DNA from: Mansonella perstans | Lineage: Eukaryota > Nematoda > Chromadorea > Rhabditida > Onchocercidae | Direction: 5' to 3' | DNA length: 64,000 bases | Assembly (NCBI GenBank): GCA_037074765.1 | Contig: JBAMDO010000007.1 | Span: forward strand, 124,001 to 188,000 | Shown here: piece by piece, positions 13,196 to 35,947 of the stretch | Layout of the letters: every line of letters begins with the position of its first letter | Position numbering within the stretch: position 1 is the stretch's first letter | Made by a program: the position numbers and the translations under genes | Notes under the pieces: generated by a model | The model's database searches: none | The model's input: the letters and a program-made list of their open reading frames with translations, nothing else | What the model was told of the DNA's origin: nothing

Positions 13196-14018
13196 ATTTT
13201 AATGTGATACGTTCGGCTATAAGTTTGTTTTCATGAACCTTTGGCTTTTGCCCGGTTACATGGGTACAGGACATAAAGCGCTGTTCGTATGGTTGTTGCT
13301 CTTGCTTGCATTTGTCTTTTTAGTTGTTTATCTGGTTGGTTTTTGTTTCAATCATGATTTCACTCCAATTAAAGTAATTTTGAAGAGTTAATCAAGGATT
13401 CTTTTTAAAACTCCGAATTTTTCAGGATGGTGGTTTGGATGGCGAACCGTCTATATTTTTTGTGATTTTAGGATTTTTTGATATCCTTTTTTTGTCCACT
13501 GCATTAATCAAAATAATACGCCACTATCAGTTTTGCGGTATGGGAAGAAGGGAAGAAGGGAAGAATGCGTCATATCCGGTGACAACATACATTTATTCTA
13601 TAGAAAAACGAACTTCCGCTGTTGTCTTCGGTAATTTCACGTACCCGTTTTTAAATGTGCGATTGCTTCATTTTGTAACAACAGTAACAATATTCAATTG
13701 AGACCACGTATTTTATGCTCTCGCGATTAGCAACAAGATAATCGAGTACATAGGGTAAAATACATAAAGAAAAAGTGATATAAGTCACAAAGCATTCTGG
13801 TAAATATATTTTCAGCACTAATGGTCTTCAAAATCACTTTCGAATTATCACTCTATATTCGATTGAAATTTGGCATCATCCAGGTGTTCTGGCTTACAGT
13901 ACCATTGTGGTTGTTTCTGGTCGTCTTAATCATTGAGCTAACCTTTCGTTTATTTAGCATACACAATAAACCATCAGTAAAAAATAAGACGGCACAGTTA
14001 GTTTCCAACTCATTTTAA
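13196..14018 (+). CDS. TMEM60-like four-helix membrane protein
   Basis: Coding exons 13233-13334, 13426-13537 and 13816-14018 join in phases 0 and 1 to give 138 residues; human TMEM60 has about 133. The span starts at a TTTTTCAG acceptor at 13188-13195, 37 bases upstream of the ATG. Four hydrophobic segments are visible: about 17-34 (LFVWLLLLLAFVFLVVYL), 44-60 (FFVILGFFDILFLSTAL), 78-95 and 98-120 (FWLTVPLWLFLVVLIIEL). The layout (two helices, short basic loop, K/E-bearing third helix, then an aromatic PLW motif in the fourth) matches the TMEM60/TMEM185 family. The tail is short and polar. TMEM60 has no firmly established biochemical function. It is likely an ER or plasma-membrane protein, by inference from the helices. 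Confidence 0.78.
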
Positions 14019-15229
14019 TAACGATTTGGAAGTTAGGTGTTTTCTTCAGAAATAGTGTCCAATAATATTTAAAGAGAATTTTATAAAGCGATTTTTTTCT
14101 GATCCATGATTAGAGACATGCTTGTAAAAATTTGTAGCAACATTATATCCGTGCTTTTGCTCTTTACATCTTTTCGTCCCAATCGAGTTAATTGTGTATA
14201 TTGTTTATTAGCCACTATGCTATGTCAGGATTTATTCAATAGCATGTGACGTATTTTTGTTTTCTTATTTATAAAAGACATGGTAGTAAAACAAAATGCC
14301 TTATCAACGTGTTATGAATTGTTTTAAAAAAAAGAGAAAAAAAACTATGTTTATCATATTAACTGGGAAAAAAGTGCATTTCTCATTTTAACTTATTTCC
14401 ATTGATGAAATTTTACTTCTGAAGACTGTATATATTAATTCGGAATGTGGCACTTCTTCCGTATATTTGGATGACGATATAAAAATGTCGTTAGAGCTGC
14501 TCTATTTTCCGCCCGTCTTATATTAGTATGCAACTAGATTTATCAACATTCAGATAAAAGAATTCATTTTTTGGAGGATTTTTTTTGAAAAGGAAACAGC
14601 GAATAGTTATAAGAATTGATTGCTGCTTTTGTCCAACTTTATCTAAGGACGAGTTATTCAAGCTGAAATCCTGAACACTTTGCTATATAAAATTCTCCTC
14701 AATTTTTTTTATGAAGTAAAACTGCGCGCGCTATTGAGTGTTGGAAAGAAAAACACAGAGAATTTGTTCAAAAATAAGTAGTGCTCATTTGAGGGATAAT
14801 ATGACATAAAAGAAAATGAGGTTGTACAAAGATTATCGTGATGTAGTTGCTGATGAAACTCAAGGCTCATATCTTGCTATAATTTAGGGAATGTGTAAAC
14901 ACATAAACAATTTTCTTTTCAATGAAGAATAATTTTTTCTAGAATTTGTCTCCCGAGCCAAATTTTTTCTGCTAGATAATTTACTGAATATCTATTGTTA
15001 GCGTTAGGTTTACTCAACTTCCGCCCAATTCCCTTCCTGTAAGACTCAATTTCATCCATTTTCTCATTCCGTGTGAATATATAAATAATTAGTTGTCGTT
15101 GAAGAGATGGGAGAAAGCTATCAAAAGCAAACCACTTCAAATAAACCTCTAGTTTTTCTCTTTAGCTGACGTATATTTCGCTTTCTTCTGGAGAATTCCT
15201 GAAGTATACATATCGTCAGCATCATCGAT
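14019..15229. other. Intergenic region
   Basis: This region lies between two plus-strand genes. A 73-codon open frame on the minus strand (14919-15140) has no splice sites that fit and no recognisable motif. Otherwise only AT-rich sequence is seen. The promoter of the downstream gene should lie here. Confidence 0.5.
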
Positions 15230-16652
15230 ATGAGTGGTATGTAGTAACATAATTTTGATTAGTTTTGTTTTTCTGAACAATGAACTTCTTTCGTGATATA
15301 CCACTCAGTTCTATCATTCTCAATGATCTTAACCCAGGTATTGGAATTTTCTGTTTGCTAAATCAAATCAACTGATTAGTAAACCTTCTTTAATTTCATC
15401 TCTGGGACGTTTTCAAGCTACTTAAGATTTCAACCTGCTTAATGAGCAGTACTTCTTTTATTAAAATGAAATTTCACACCAAGATTATCCATCGAATTAA
15501 ATTTTGGTCAAAACTGAATCAGAAAATAGCCAAAATGAAAAATTGAGTCTGTTGATTAGTGAAAATGAATTGTAGCATTTCTTTCCATCCAACAAAGCAA
15601 TATTCTTCATATGGTTTGAATACCTTCTATATCTTTGGACATTACCGATTAAATGAAATAAAAATTTTAAATCAGAGTTGTTTTTAGAGAGATGAAATTT
15701 GATCATCTAACATGCAGTGATTGGAACTATGGCAGCTGTTTAGACTGACCTGACATTTTTATAAATATTCTGATATTATTATAAACAATATGTGGGGATT
15801 TTATTTTTTAAAATTACCAAATTAATTCATAAGCTGCTTAAATTTTAGTTCTATTCCAAGAAATCAAATCACGTCAGGCGGAATTCATGAAAGCATTCAA
15901 TACAGGCGATGCAGCTGGTGTTGCCGCTTTATACGATCCGGAAGGTTATTTCATGCCTAGTGGCATTGATCCGGTGAAGGGACGTGCAGGTATTTCTTTC
16001 TAGTTTTTCCAAAAAAATTTAATTTCAAAGAATTCCGACTAATTCTGAAAACTTTCCGTCAATATAGTAAATCGTCCGCCAAAAATTTAATTTGTGAATT
16101 CTACTTTCGTAAATAACTCGAGATACAAACAATAGAAATTGCTGTGGACTCTTCGAACATCTCTACAGAAATGATAAAATTGAGAATGTTAGCGGAATCT
16201 TTGAGAAGAAATATGCGACGTTTTATTTGAATAATTCTGTATATATTTCAGGAATTGAATCATACTATAAGCAAGATATGTCGGAAGGTGTCAAGAGTTG
16301 TCAGGTGAATTTTTTTTCAATATACTTCAGGTAGATTCATGAGTTTCCTATCCTGGAATTAATTGCATCTATTTCATATATACGAAATTCAGAAAAATTT
16401 TGAATTTGATAGTATGAAAGCATAATTTTAAGGTTGGTGGTTTTCCAGCATCATTCTATTTCTTACTATTTGTAGATAATAACAGAAGAAGTAAATGGTG
16501 CTGGTGATTGGGCTTTTGAACGTGGCAGTTACCATCTAAATGGTACACGTGGACCAGAATCAGGTGCTTACTTGCAAATTTGGAAGAAAGTGAACGGGAA
16601 ATGGCTTATCCATAATGACTGCTTCAATGTCATCAAACCGGCAAAAAAATAG
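15230..16652 (+). CDS. Small NTF2-fold protein of DUF4440/SnoaL type
   Basis: The proposed exons are 15230-15236, 15849-15989, 16252-16304 and 16476-16652, giving 125 residues. Exons 2 to 4 are secure; the 7-base first coding exon (ATGAGTG, then the strong donor GTATGT) fits the phase and lies just after a CGTCAG acceptor, but ATG at 15692 with donor at 15716 is an alternative. The sequence has the signature of the cone-shaped NTF2-like superfamily: AFNTGDAAGVAALYDPEGYF near the N-terminus, then ITEEVNGAGDWAFERGSY and YLQIWKKVNGKWLIHNDCFN at the C-terminus. Similar short stand-alone proteins occur in nematodes and bacteria. No catalytic residues can be assigned, and a role in binding a small hydrophobic ligand or in an isomerase-like activity is only a family-level guess. 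No signal peptide is present, so it is probably cytosolic. Confidence 0.8.
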
Positions 16653-16662
16653 TTACAGACGC

Positions 16663-16668
16663 AATAAA
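16663..16668 (+). terminator. Poly(A) signal of the DUF4440-type gene
   Basis: AATAAA lies 11 bases after the TAG stop at 16650-16652. This would give a very short 3' UTR, as is common in nematodes. Confidence 0.55.
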
Positions 16669-17109
16669 TTGAAATATATGATGAATTTTGTATTTTATAT
16701 CACTGATAATTTAATGAGTTTTTTTAACAATTATTATTATTCATTGAATGATTTATATATCTTGTAGCATGTACCATGCAGTACTTTATAATGTCATCTT
16801 TTTCATTTAATTTCATTTAATCAGTGAATAAATTTTTTAATTTGAATAAATTTTTTTAACATTAATTTCTGTACACTAACAAGCATAGTTTCTTCAGTCT
16901 TTTATCATATCTTTTGTGGCCTATGATGAACAAAAAGATGACTGCACCAATGTAAGGTATTTAAAGTCACCAAGTCTTGAAACTATCCAAGACATTTTGG
17001 AAGTATGATCTATCGGAAATTACTCTCACTATTTTAACAATAACCATATGATCTGTTTCAAATTCCTGATCTGATCCGCTTCTTATTTAACGACTAAAGC
17101 ATGAATTTT

Positions 17110-17260
17110 GAACATATTAAAAATTTTAAGGTCTTAGGGATCATATGATTATTGTTAAATAACATCTTAAGGCTTAAAAATAAATCTTATTTTCAACTGT
17201 AGAATCAGCTGGGAAAATTGCATAAAATTCTAATCCAGCAAGATAAAAAACGCTTAAGAG
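17110..17260. repeat. Dispersed repeat, copy 1
   Basis: This stretch shares an extended, diverged match with 26888-27001. Common blocks include AAAATTTTAAGGTC, CTTAAAAATAAATCTTATTT and AATTGCATAAAATTCT, in the same order and orientation. Copy 1 has about 35 extra bases after the first block. No coding capacity is seen; it could be a remnant of a small non-autonomous element. Confidence 0.75.
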
Positions 17261-17680
17261 TCGTTTTGCAAAGATGATTACGAAAAATTTCAATCTAATT
17301 GAGTCGCTAATTGACTTCTTGTTCTTCGAGTACGTGTTATTATCAATAGCATGTATTGTTACCAAAGCTTGTTAATCATATCTTCTGCAAATCAGTGATT
17401 TTTTAATCAAACTTCATAGTTGTTGGCAATATTATACTTCAATGTTTCACTCGTGTCACAATGAAACTGAGATGTGCAAATCAATTGTGTGGTAAAACAG
17501 CAGCACTGTTGACTTGAAAAAAGTTTAATGGTTCCTGAGTTTCAGGAATCATGGTATTTTCTTTCCTATGTCTCCGTGCAGATGGTTTTTAGGTGGCTAT
17601 ACACTGGTGGTCATTTTAAACGGATTTCGTTCGTCTCTTGCTCTGATCTGAATTGCTGAAATTATGAACCGTATGAAGTA

Positions 17681-17840
17681 AATATTCACGATCGTTCTGC
17701 GATTATCACGATCATTACATGACTATCACGATCATTCTATGACTACTACAATTATTTTGCTACTAATATAATAATTCTATAATTATCGCAATCGTCCCAT
17801 GATTATCACGATCATTTTGTGACTATCATGATCATTCCAT
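17681..17840. repeat. Tandem array of eight 20-bp units
   Basis: Eight consecutive 20-base units in exact 20-base register. The consensus is roughly GACTATCACGATCATTCTAT; most units keep TATCACGATCATT. Units 4 and 5 (17741-17780) are the most diverged, which suggests an old array. Confidence 0.9.
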
Positions 17841-20705
17841 AACTTTTGTGACTACGACGTACGAAGAAAAATATGCCAAGTTTGCGTTCAGCTCATATTC
17901 TCTAAAAGCTTCTCACTATATCGTCATAATAATTGTTAAGATCATAGCATAATGCACTGCAACTGACATACAAGTCGAATTTTTGAAGAGCGTGGCCAGT
18001 ATCTAATTAAAAGATTTTGAACAGTTGGAAAATGGTGATATTGATAGATACAAAAAAACACATTCACACTTTGACCACATTTCAGATTTTTCAGAGACGA
18101 AAGCATTCTCTTTCTTGTCAGTTATTATTGATTGTCCTAATCAGCTGAAAAGATGGTTGTGCCTAGTCCCATGATTCACAAGAACTTTTTCCAACCTAAA
18201 AGTGTTTAGGCTGCATTCTTCCAAAATAATAAATGAAGTTATTTGCGCCTTTTTTCAATTGTTAGAAGAGAAAAAATTTCGGCAGTAAATTTTAAGATAA
18301 TAAGATTGAAAATTGATTTTTGTTATCCCAAATCGAAAATATGATCCATGCAGATGGGAAAAATCACATAGAAGTTCTTTTGACTGCATTAGAAGAACGT
18401 GGGAAATATCTATGCTTATCCAGTTAGCATGCTTATCCACTTAGCACTAGTTCAAATTTCATTATATAGATGAAGTATTCACTTGAAAAAATATTATTGC
18501 AGAAGAAAAAAAATCAATTTATCTTAAGTGAAAGAGTTTTAAGGGAAAGTTTTAGGAAACAGCACAAAAGTGATGATCGGACGATAATGAATTTCATGTA
18601 CAACATGAGTAAAGCCGGCTATAACGGAAGAATGAACTGATGAGAAGAATAGTTTGTAAAGCATATTCTTACTAGTTTTACCATGCTTTCGCTACTCTTG
18701 AAACACCCTGTTCATCTGTTCATCTTCCCCACTTCTTACCAGAAACATTTCTACAGAGCATTGTCGATTTCCTTTTTTCCGCCTGAAAAATTTGCGGAAT
18801 TTGGATTTATCACTCCACTGTCAAGGAAATAAGAGGAGCGCTTTTTTCTGCTCAATTTTAAAACTGCAATAAGCAGTGATATTCTTATTACGTAAATTCC
18901 CTTATATATCTGGGAGTAATAAGAAACAAAATACTTCAAAGATAGCATACTGTTTCCTATTTAATCTTTTGCAATCCGTCTGATGCAATAATGTTTTAAA
19001 GGAATTCTGGAATTCAACAAAAGAATTCCTCCTTTGCTGCAGCTTTTGAAATGAGAATTCATTTGATTTCCAAGCAAGTTTGCTCTAACAAATGGTGGAA
19101 AATTGCGCTTTTGATTCTTTCTTGGAATCTGTATTTAACTTTTGTGTATTCAATTCTGCATTCAGCTACTCATATCTTCCGATTCAAATCCCCCAACAGA
19201 ATAATTTACGCTTTCGCTACATTTTTTACCTAAAAATTTCAAAAAAATCTGAAAGCTTTCCACATCGAGTCATAGGGAAATTTAAAACTGATCAAGAAAT
19301 TATAATACCACTGTTTGTGGCAACCTAAGAACTAAACACAGTTCGATCAGTACATTTGTTCTTTCATTTCTAACCAGCTGTAAGTATGACAATGTGCATA
19401 TATTAATTTACAATCAAAAAGTCAAAATGCAAATATATATTTACAAATAAATAATAAAGCGCTTATTTGTAGGGATTTCTCGCTGCAACGAAAAAGGACG
19501 GTAGAGGATTGTTGGGAAAGAATAAAAACGCCATTAAAACAGATGTGACATGTCATTGGCCACGATTTCTGTGATCGAACCATAGCTTAAAGAGACAGAA
19601 ATCATCTTTATACTCTTACGTTTAGATTAAATCATTGTTGCAAATATTGCGATTATTTTATGGCTTCTTAAAAAAAAATTAAGGCTTTTTCAATTTCTTT
19701 TAAGATTTATTGAATTTATAGGCAATGTTGAAAACGTTTTCTCACGTCGTTTTTTGGGAATTACTGAATCTCTTTTAATAAAGAAAGATCAATTAACATG
19801 TATAAACTGCAACTTTTGTTGAAATTGTTAGATTTGATTCTGGGGATGTCAAATATAACAAAATAATGGAAGATAAGCAATTAATATATTTAAAATGAAT
19901 CTCTCTTTTTTTCCATTCCTGGGTACTCTATTGGGATTAAACTTCACTTCTCCTTTTGGATATGTTCTCTATTAAAAATCACTTATTTCTTCACTATTTC
20001 CTGCACATTTTCTGATTGTTTATTGAGCTTTTAAATCTGTTTTAAATGAAATCAGCTTTGTGCTTGAAGTACTTCTTGTCCATTTTGCAAATAATCTCTA
20101 TTGACAAAATCTTCAGCTAATGCTTTTTTTTCAATTAGAGGCAAAAAGAAAAAACACTTAATATGTGGTAACTAAGACATTTGATCAATTCTGGAAAATG
20201 TGTGAATCTCCACATCACCTCAGGCAGAACATAACAATATTAGTGTTCAGACAATCATCCTTTTCCGATTTTCTTATCCCTTAGTTATTGATTTTCAATA
20301 TGTTTTTCTCTTCCAATTTTCTGAACGACGGAATGCCGGATTTCCTGCTTACCAATGATTATGTTTGTAAGAAAAATTGAGTAGAATGATGGGATAATTT
20401 AAGACAATTTTGTCACCTGAAATTTAGTGGTAGCAGTATGCTTCGGAATTTCATTAAAGCTTGAAAATTGATATATTGATATTTTTTTTGCTGTAAAAAA
20501 TATGCTGCCTTTACTTTTGTTTGAAAGTAACATTATAATATTAGTATTTTAAATATATTAAAGTAATTTGCTACAACAAAATTTGTAGCTAAAGTTTAAT
20601 ATCGCAAATAACAATTTTATAATTATGAAAAGAGTGAGTAAGAATCCATTTTTGAGTGAAACATTTGCAAGGTAGATTATAGACTGAAGAACGTTCCAAA
20701 ACAAA

Positions 20706-21882
20706 ACAGTTCGTCTAAGTGCTTATGATGGTCGTCTTGTTTATCATTTCGCAGTCACAAAGAACAATAATAGCATTGTCCATTTATCATGCAAGGACTC
20801 ACTGAATATGAGAATTCTTATGGCCAATTTCGCACAGGAAATTGAGGTTTGAAAAATGTTGGTCCCAGCACTTATGTCTTGTTATTTACAATTTTGTTCA
20901 ATTGTGCGAGTTCAAAGATTGGAAAAATGGGAAAGCTTTTTTCGAAAAAAAAAGTTTAAATTGCCAAAAACAATAATTAAAGAATAAAATATAACCTTGA
21001 GAGTTAGTCTTTTTAAAAGATCAAAATAGTGTTTTAGATCTACCAATATTAACTTAGCGGTGCTTGTTTTATATAAAATTTCAGTAGTACCAATTAAAAA
21101 CCAATCGAAATTATTTTCTTTGTCATCACAACCTAAGTTTTCAGCTAAGTTTACTTTAAAAATACCAACTTTCCTACAGATAAAATCAAATAATGAGAGC
21201 GTGTGATTTGCAAAATTTATTAATAACAAGTTCAGAAATCCATGATGCAAACACTCGTCCTTTCCGTTCATTGCAAACTTTCGATTTCTAAACAAGAATT
21301 TTGAAAGCTTTATTCACTTTTCAATTTGTTATGCAACTTATTGTAGTTTCCTTTTCTATGCAATGATTTCATTAGAGCATGCCAAAATTAGTTTGATGTT
21401 CATTTCATTTCATGTAATCTACCATGGTCAATCGTTTTTCCTCTTCTGATTAATAATTTGGGAATTGCAGGCTGAGTAAAAAATGAAGACTAAATTTCAT
21501 CATACTTCAGAAATTGTCAAATAAATAGATTTTATCTAATATATAAATTTCTTTTAAGAAATAGGAAGAAAGAAAGCTGATCGAGCATATTTTTAAAGTG
21601 GTCGATGTGACTTTTGAGCCAAAGTTATCATATTTGATCTTTATGCAGCTTGAATCCTATCTTGTCTTAGATTTATCTTATCTTTGATAATTTTTTCAGG
21701 TTTCAGACATCTTTATTCAAGGAACAAATGATGATATGTTTGTTTTATCGATAACAAATACTGATACGATATTTCCATTCGATCGTAATACAGCTGCAAT
21801 AGTTGGCTGTTGTCTTCGATCTATGATAGATTATTTTATCAATCAACAAGAATGTTTGGTTGTTAAAATTGTATTTCGATGA
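20706..21882 (+). CDS. Putative partial gene, two 3' exons, product not recognised
   Basis: Two open segments join in phase: one ending at 20846 (GAG followed by GTTTGA; open from about 20706 in the frame reading SAYDGRLVYHF) and one from the TTTTTTCAG acceptor at 21700 to a TGA at 21880-21882. Together they give about 107 residues ending in CLVVKIVFR. The composition looks protein-like (FVLSITNTDTIFPFDRNTAA, then IVGCCLRSMIDYF) and the intron of 853 bases is bounded by a good acceptor. No upstream exon with an initiating ATG could be joined, and I do not recognise the family. A third protein-like segment at 21963-22049 after another TTTTAG acceptor (RYEIHFRIPNMDMGCEIDVH) is out of phase with the second. 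This may be a real small gene, an unusual isoform set or a decayed gene. Confidence 0.35.
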
Positions 21883-24260
21883 AGTATTTTGTTGTTTTTC
21901 ACTGATTTGCTCATATATATGAGAATGTAATTTTAAACTTTATTTCTGTTGTTCTTTTAGAGCTCAACGATATGAAATCCATTTTAGAATACCAAATATG
22001 GATATGGGATGTGAGATTGATGTCCATTTGTTGACAGTATTCACGCAATAACCAGTCCAAAAATGAAAACAAATTTTGAACGAAATTCATTTATCAAATA
22101 ATGCCAAGTGTTACTTAAAATTTTAGCTTACAGTCAATATTTTTGTGAAAAAACTCGCTCGCTAAATAAATAAGCCAAAGCAACAAAATGATGAAATTTC
22201 GTCTACTTGAACAAATAAACCAAAGCAACAAAAACACACCTGCTAAACAAATAAGTCATAAAAAAAATTTTTTGCTAATCAGACAGGATTAAAATTTCCA
22301 AGGCGTAGATTTGTAAATTGTACTGCAGTTTTGATAAATAAAATTTGCAGCTGGCTGCTGAATTGATTTCTAGAGCTGTTTACTAAGTGCATGATTAAAA
22401 TTTGTCGACTTAAAGCATTTAATTACGCGGTTTCCTTCAAAAAATTATTTTTAAACAATTTGATAGTGTCGTTTAAGCATAAATATACTAGACAAGTTCT
22501 TAGAAGTGCAAAAAATGTTTAAATAATATAGTCAGATTCCAATAAATTGTTTCCTCTAAATGGTGAGAAATTGGAAGAATTTTTCGAAAGAAGCTGGTGA
22601 TGTGAAAGAATGGATAAAATTAACAATGGTATTTTTGATATGCTTATTTCAAAAAATTAAAACAAATAAACAATATGTTTGTAGTAATTCAAGCAACTTT
22701 AGACCTGAAGTCTAAAATATGTTGCATAAATTAATGAAACTATGGCATATAAAGCATTCGGTCTTACCTGACAATAATGAATTTCAACATCTTTCTGAAG
22801 ATATCCAACATTAATTCTAACTCATTTTACATTCTAGTTAAACTTACGTATGGATGATACATCGATTCAACGAAAACCATTTCAATGTCAATAAAAGCAA
22901 AATCTTTTAAAACTTCACTTCATGTAGCATAAAAACATCAACGATTCTTTGTTTCCAATAAGTTTTAAAGGTGAGAAAGCAAACAGGCATAGCTAAAAAT
23001 AACAAAAGCGGTGAAATACCAGTAATAAAGTACTTATGCTAATAGTGATCAAAGTAATATTAGTTCAAATACTAAAATTACAAATATTTATAGATAACAA
23101 ATCAAAAATTCGATCCTTGCTAAATTTGAATCAACAAAGGATTCAATTTTTTCTCCTTGAGTCATTACTAAAGCTGAAGAAGATGGAAGGAATTTGCAGA
23201 AGAGGACAGTATTTGTTATAAAAATAAACAATAACAACAATAATAATAACAGTAAAAGAAGTGGCGGGTAATGGAATGTATGCAGTATGCAGGCGATATG
23301 GTAGTGCATAAATGAGGCGATTAGAAATCAAGAACGCAAGATATATTACAAAATATGAAATTTCGATAAAAATTCAAAAGTCAGTTAAATATGAAAAACT
23401 AGGAGAGATAAAAAAAGTCCCTAATTGCTTCAATATTCATGTTAATATGTTTGTCAGTAATTGCGGATAAATTGCGGTCACTTTTTCAGTATAATCTCAT
23501 TTCTTGTCAATTAAAGCTAGTGCTAAGGTTTATTTTTAGAACTGTGAGATATGTTTTCAACCTCGGCTTTATGATAAGAGAAATTTGCAGTGATTAGAGT
23601 ACTGATAACAAACAATACTGATAATATAAAAGTAAAAAAAGCGAACAATAAAACCCCACGAACTGGAATAATACTGAAAGAGATATTCAAAGAAAGAAAT
23701 GAATTTAACAAAAAAGCTGAAACGAAATATTAGTGGCCTGAACGAATTTGATGACAAAGCCTTCAACGGCCCGTACTTGAACTGATTTGAAGTAGAAATG
23801 AATGCAAGAAACTGACTAATAAAAACTCCAGCTGAAATAAAACTGAGTGAAATAAGACAAGATGGAATAAGTTGGGTTAAATTGGTGCTTCTTCTACACT
23901 TTGTGGATTTTCGTTGACCGTATCTACAGCGGCTCCCTGCTGATTTACTGCAAAATTGCCGCACCCGAGTTTCTTGGCGAGATCAGTTGTACGCACTTTT
24001 TTAAAAGGATGAAAAAGAAATAAATGCTTTCAGGTTGTTTGTGCAGGAGTTTTGTAACAGTCGAGTAGATGATAGAGATGAGGGAGAAGCAACAAAAGAA
24101 ATCAGTTTAGAACTAGTCCTAAATTTTTGACTCCATGATTTTCACTATCTGAAATATGGAAATGATTTTCTTGACAAGATGTGCATGATATTTTAATATA
24201 ATTTGGAAGAAGCGACGAAGGGTAAATGAGATAAGTGCGCACATTTGATTCGGTTTTTGA
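21883..24260. other. Non-coding region downstream of nhr-25
   Basis: AT-rich, with a degenerate repeat of AAATAA..CCAAAGCAACAAAA around 22163-22258. It includes the 3' UTR of nhr-25, read on the minus strand. Minus-strand open frames at 23.1-23.3 and 23.6-23.96 kb are rich in Leu/Phe/Ile/Ser from T-rich sequence and carry no recognisable domain. Confidence 0.45.
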
Positions 24261-34797
<10,537 letters not shown>

Positions 34798-35882
34798 CTA
34801 CCCACAGACAAATAAACACACACATACACTGAAGGCCGTGGCAGACAGCGGCCTGTACCTTTACGACAGGTGAACTATTATTGTTACAAGCAACCACATC
34901 GAATAGTGAAAGCAATTGCAGGAAGGACCAGTTAGCCGACAATACATTCCACAGAATTATCAGAGGAATCGTAGTGAACGAAATCTGAGATATCCAGAAG
35001 AGTGCCGAGTCAGCAGGTAGCAACAGATAGCATCACAAGCAACGATTCATCATCCTATAAAAGTGGGTGGTACCTAATGCATGTCATTATATCAAGCAGT
35101 TAGCGGACACGCACACAGAAACAGACAGAAGTACAGACTCCCTTGATGCATACACCTCCTTCAGCTAAGCCGCTACATTGTTATATTGCACATGCATGCC
35201 TTCTTACAATTAACAGACAAGTAGGAAGGGGTGGAGATGGGTAGTTCGGTGGGTCGGTAATGTAACTTGGGGACAGATCACCGTATTGGTGAAGAGAAAA
35301 TCACAGAGTTGTGACAATTATGTTTGAAAAAAGAATAGCTGATTAAGCTACCCTAGGACGGTTGCAATCATGGGCAGCAATAGCTTCTTCATCATCGACA
35401 TGTCGAGAATTTTTCACATTCATTGGAGATCAAATTACAAGAAAAGAGAAATGCATAAACACAAGCTAAATGTTTAATGCATACAATTGATATTGCAATG
35501 TCACCTATTTCAGCCAAAACTTTCAACATCCACAACTTCAAAGATCAGCTTTTGTCGATAAATAGGTGAGGGGGTAGTTGAATAGATAAATGGATAGTGG
35601 ATGAAAAGGAAAAGGGAGAGGAAGTAGTAATGATAGCAATAAACTCGCCGAAGAATTACGTTAGGGTAGAAGAAGATGGGAAGGATGACGGGTTGCTCTC
35701 CCTTATGGTAGTGAACTGTCACTGTTACCATGTCCCAAATATCGGGGGGTCAAGGCCTTCGTTACTTCCTACCTGAAGGAGGAGAATAGTACTTGATGAT
35801 AGTGATGGTGACAACAATAACGACGAAATGTGAATGACAAACCCATCCGAGCGTTCCCGAACGGAACAGATTCATGGCCTTC

Positions 35883-35947
35883 AATCAAAAATTGTTGAAT
35901 GAGACAAGTTGTTATTGAATCAAAAATTTGTTATTGAATGAGACAAG
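35883..35947. repeat. Imperfect tandem duplication, about 30-35 bp
   Basis: AATCAAAAATT followed by GTTGAATGAGACAAG (35883-35910) is repeated as AATCAAAAATTTG with TTATTGAATGAGACAAGG (35918-35947). It is a local slippage or duplication product in the nhr-25 upstream region. Confidence 0.7.

Larger units (their letters stand above)
16669..20705. other. Non-coding region with repeats
   Basis: AT-rich sequence between the DUF4440-type gene and the coding trace at 20.7 kb. It holds one copy of a dispersed repeat (17110-17260) and a 20-bp tandem array (17681-17840). Open frames near 18.3, 18.8 and 19.1 kb have no supporting splice sites or motifs. Confidence 0.5.

Noticed and set aside
22560..22715. 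51-codon plus-strand frame beginning MVRNWKNFSKEAGDVKEW
   Set aside because: The composition is plausible, but it is short, ends in low-complexity sequence and has no supporting splice sites.
23569..23964. 131-codon minus-strand open frame
   Set aside because: Low-complexity Phe/Ser/Ile-rich translation of T-rich sequence downstream of nhr-25, with no domain, splice fit or clear start context.
35050..35070. TATAAAAG as a TATA box
   Set aside because: It is on the plus strand, opposite to nhr-25, and no plus-strand gene follows.
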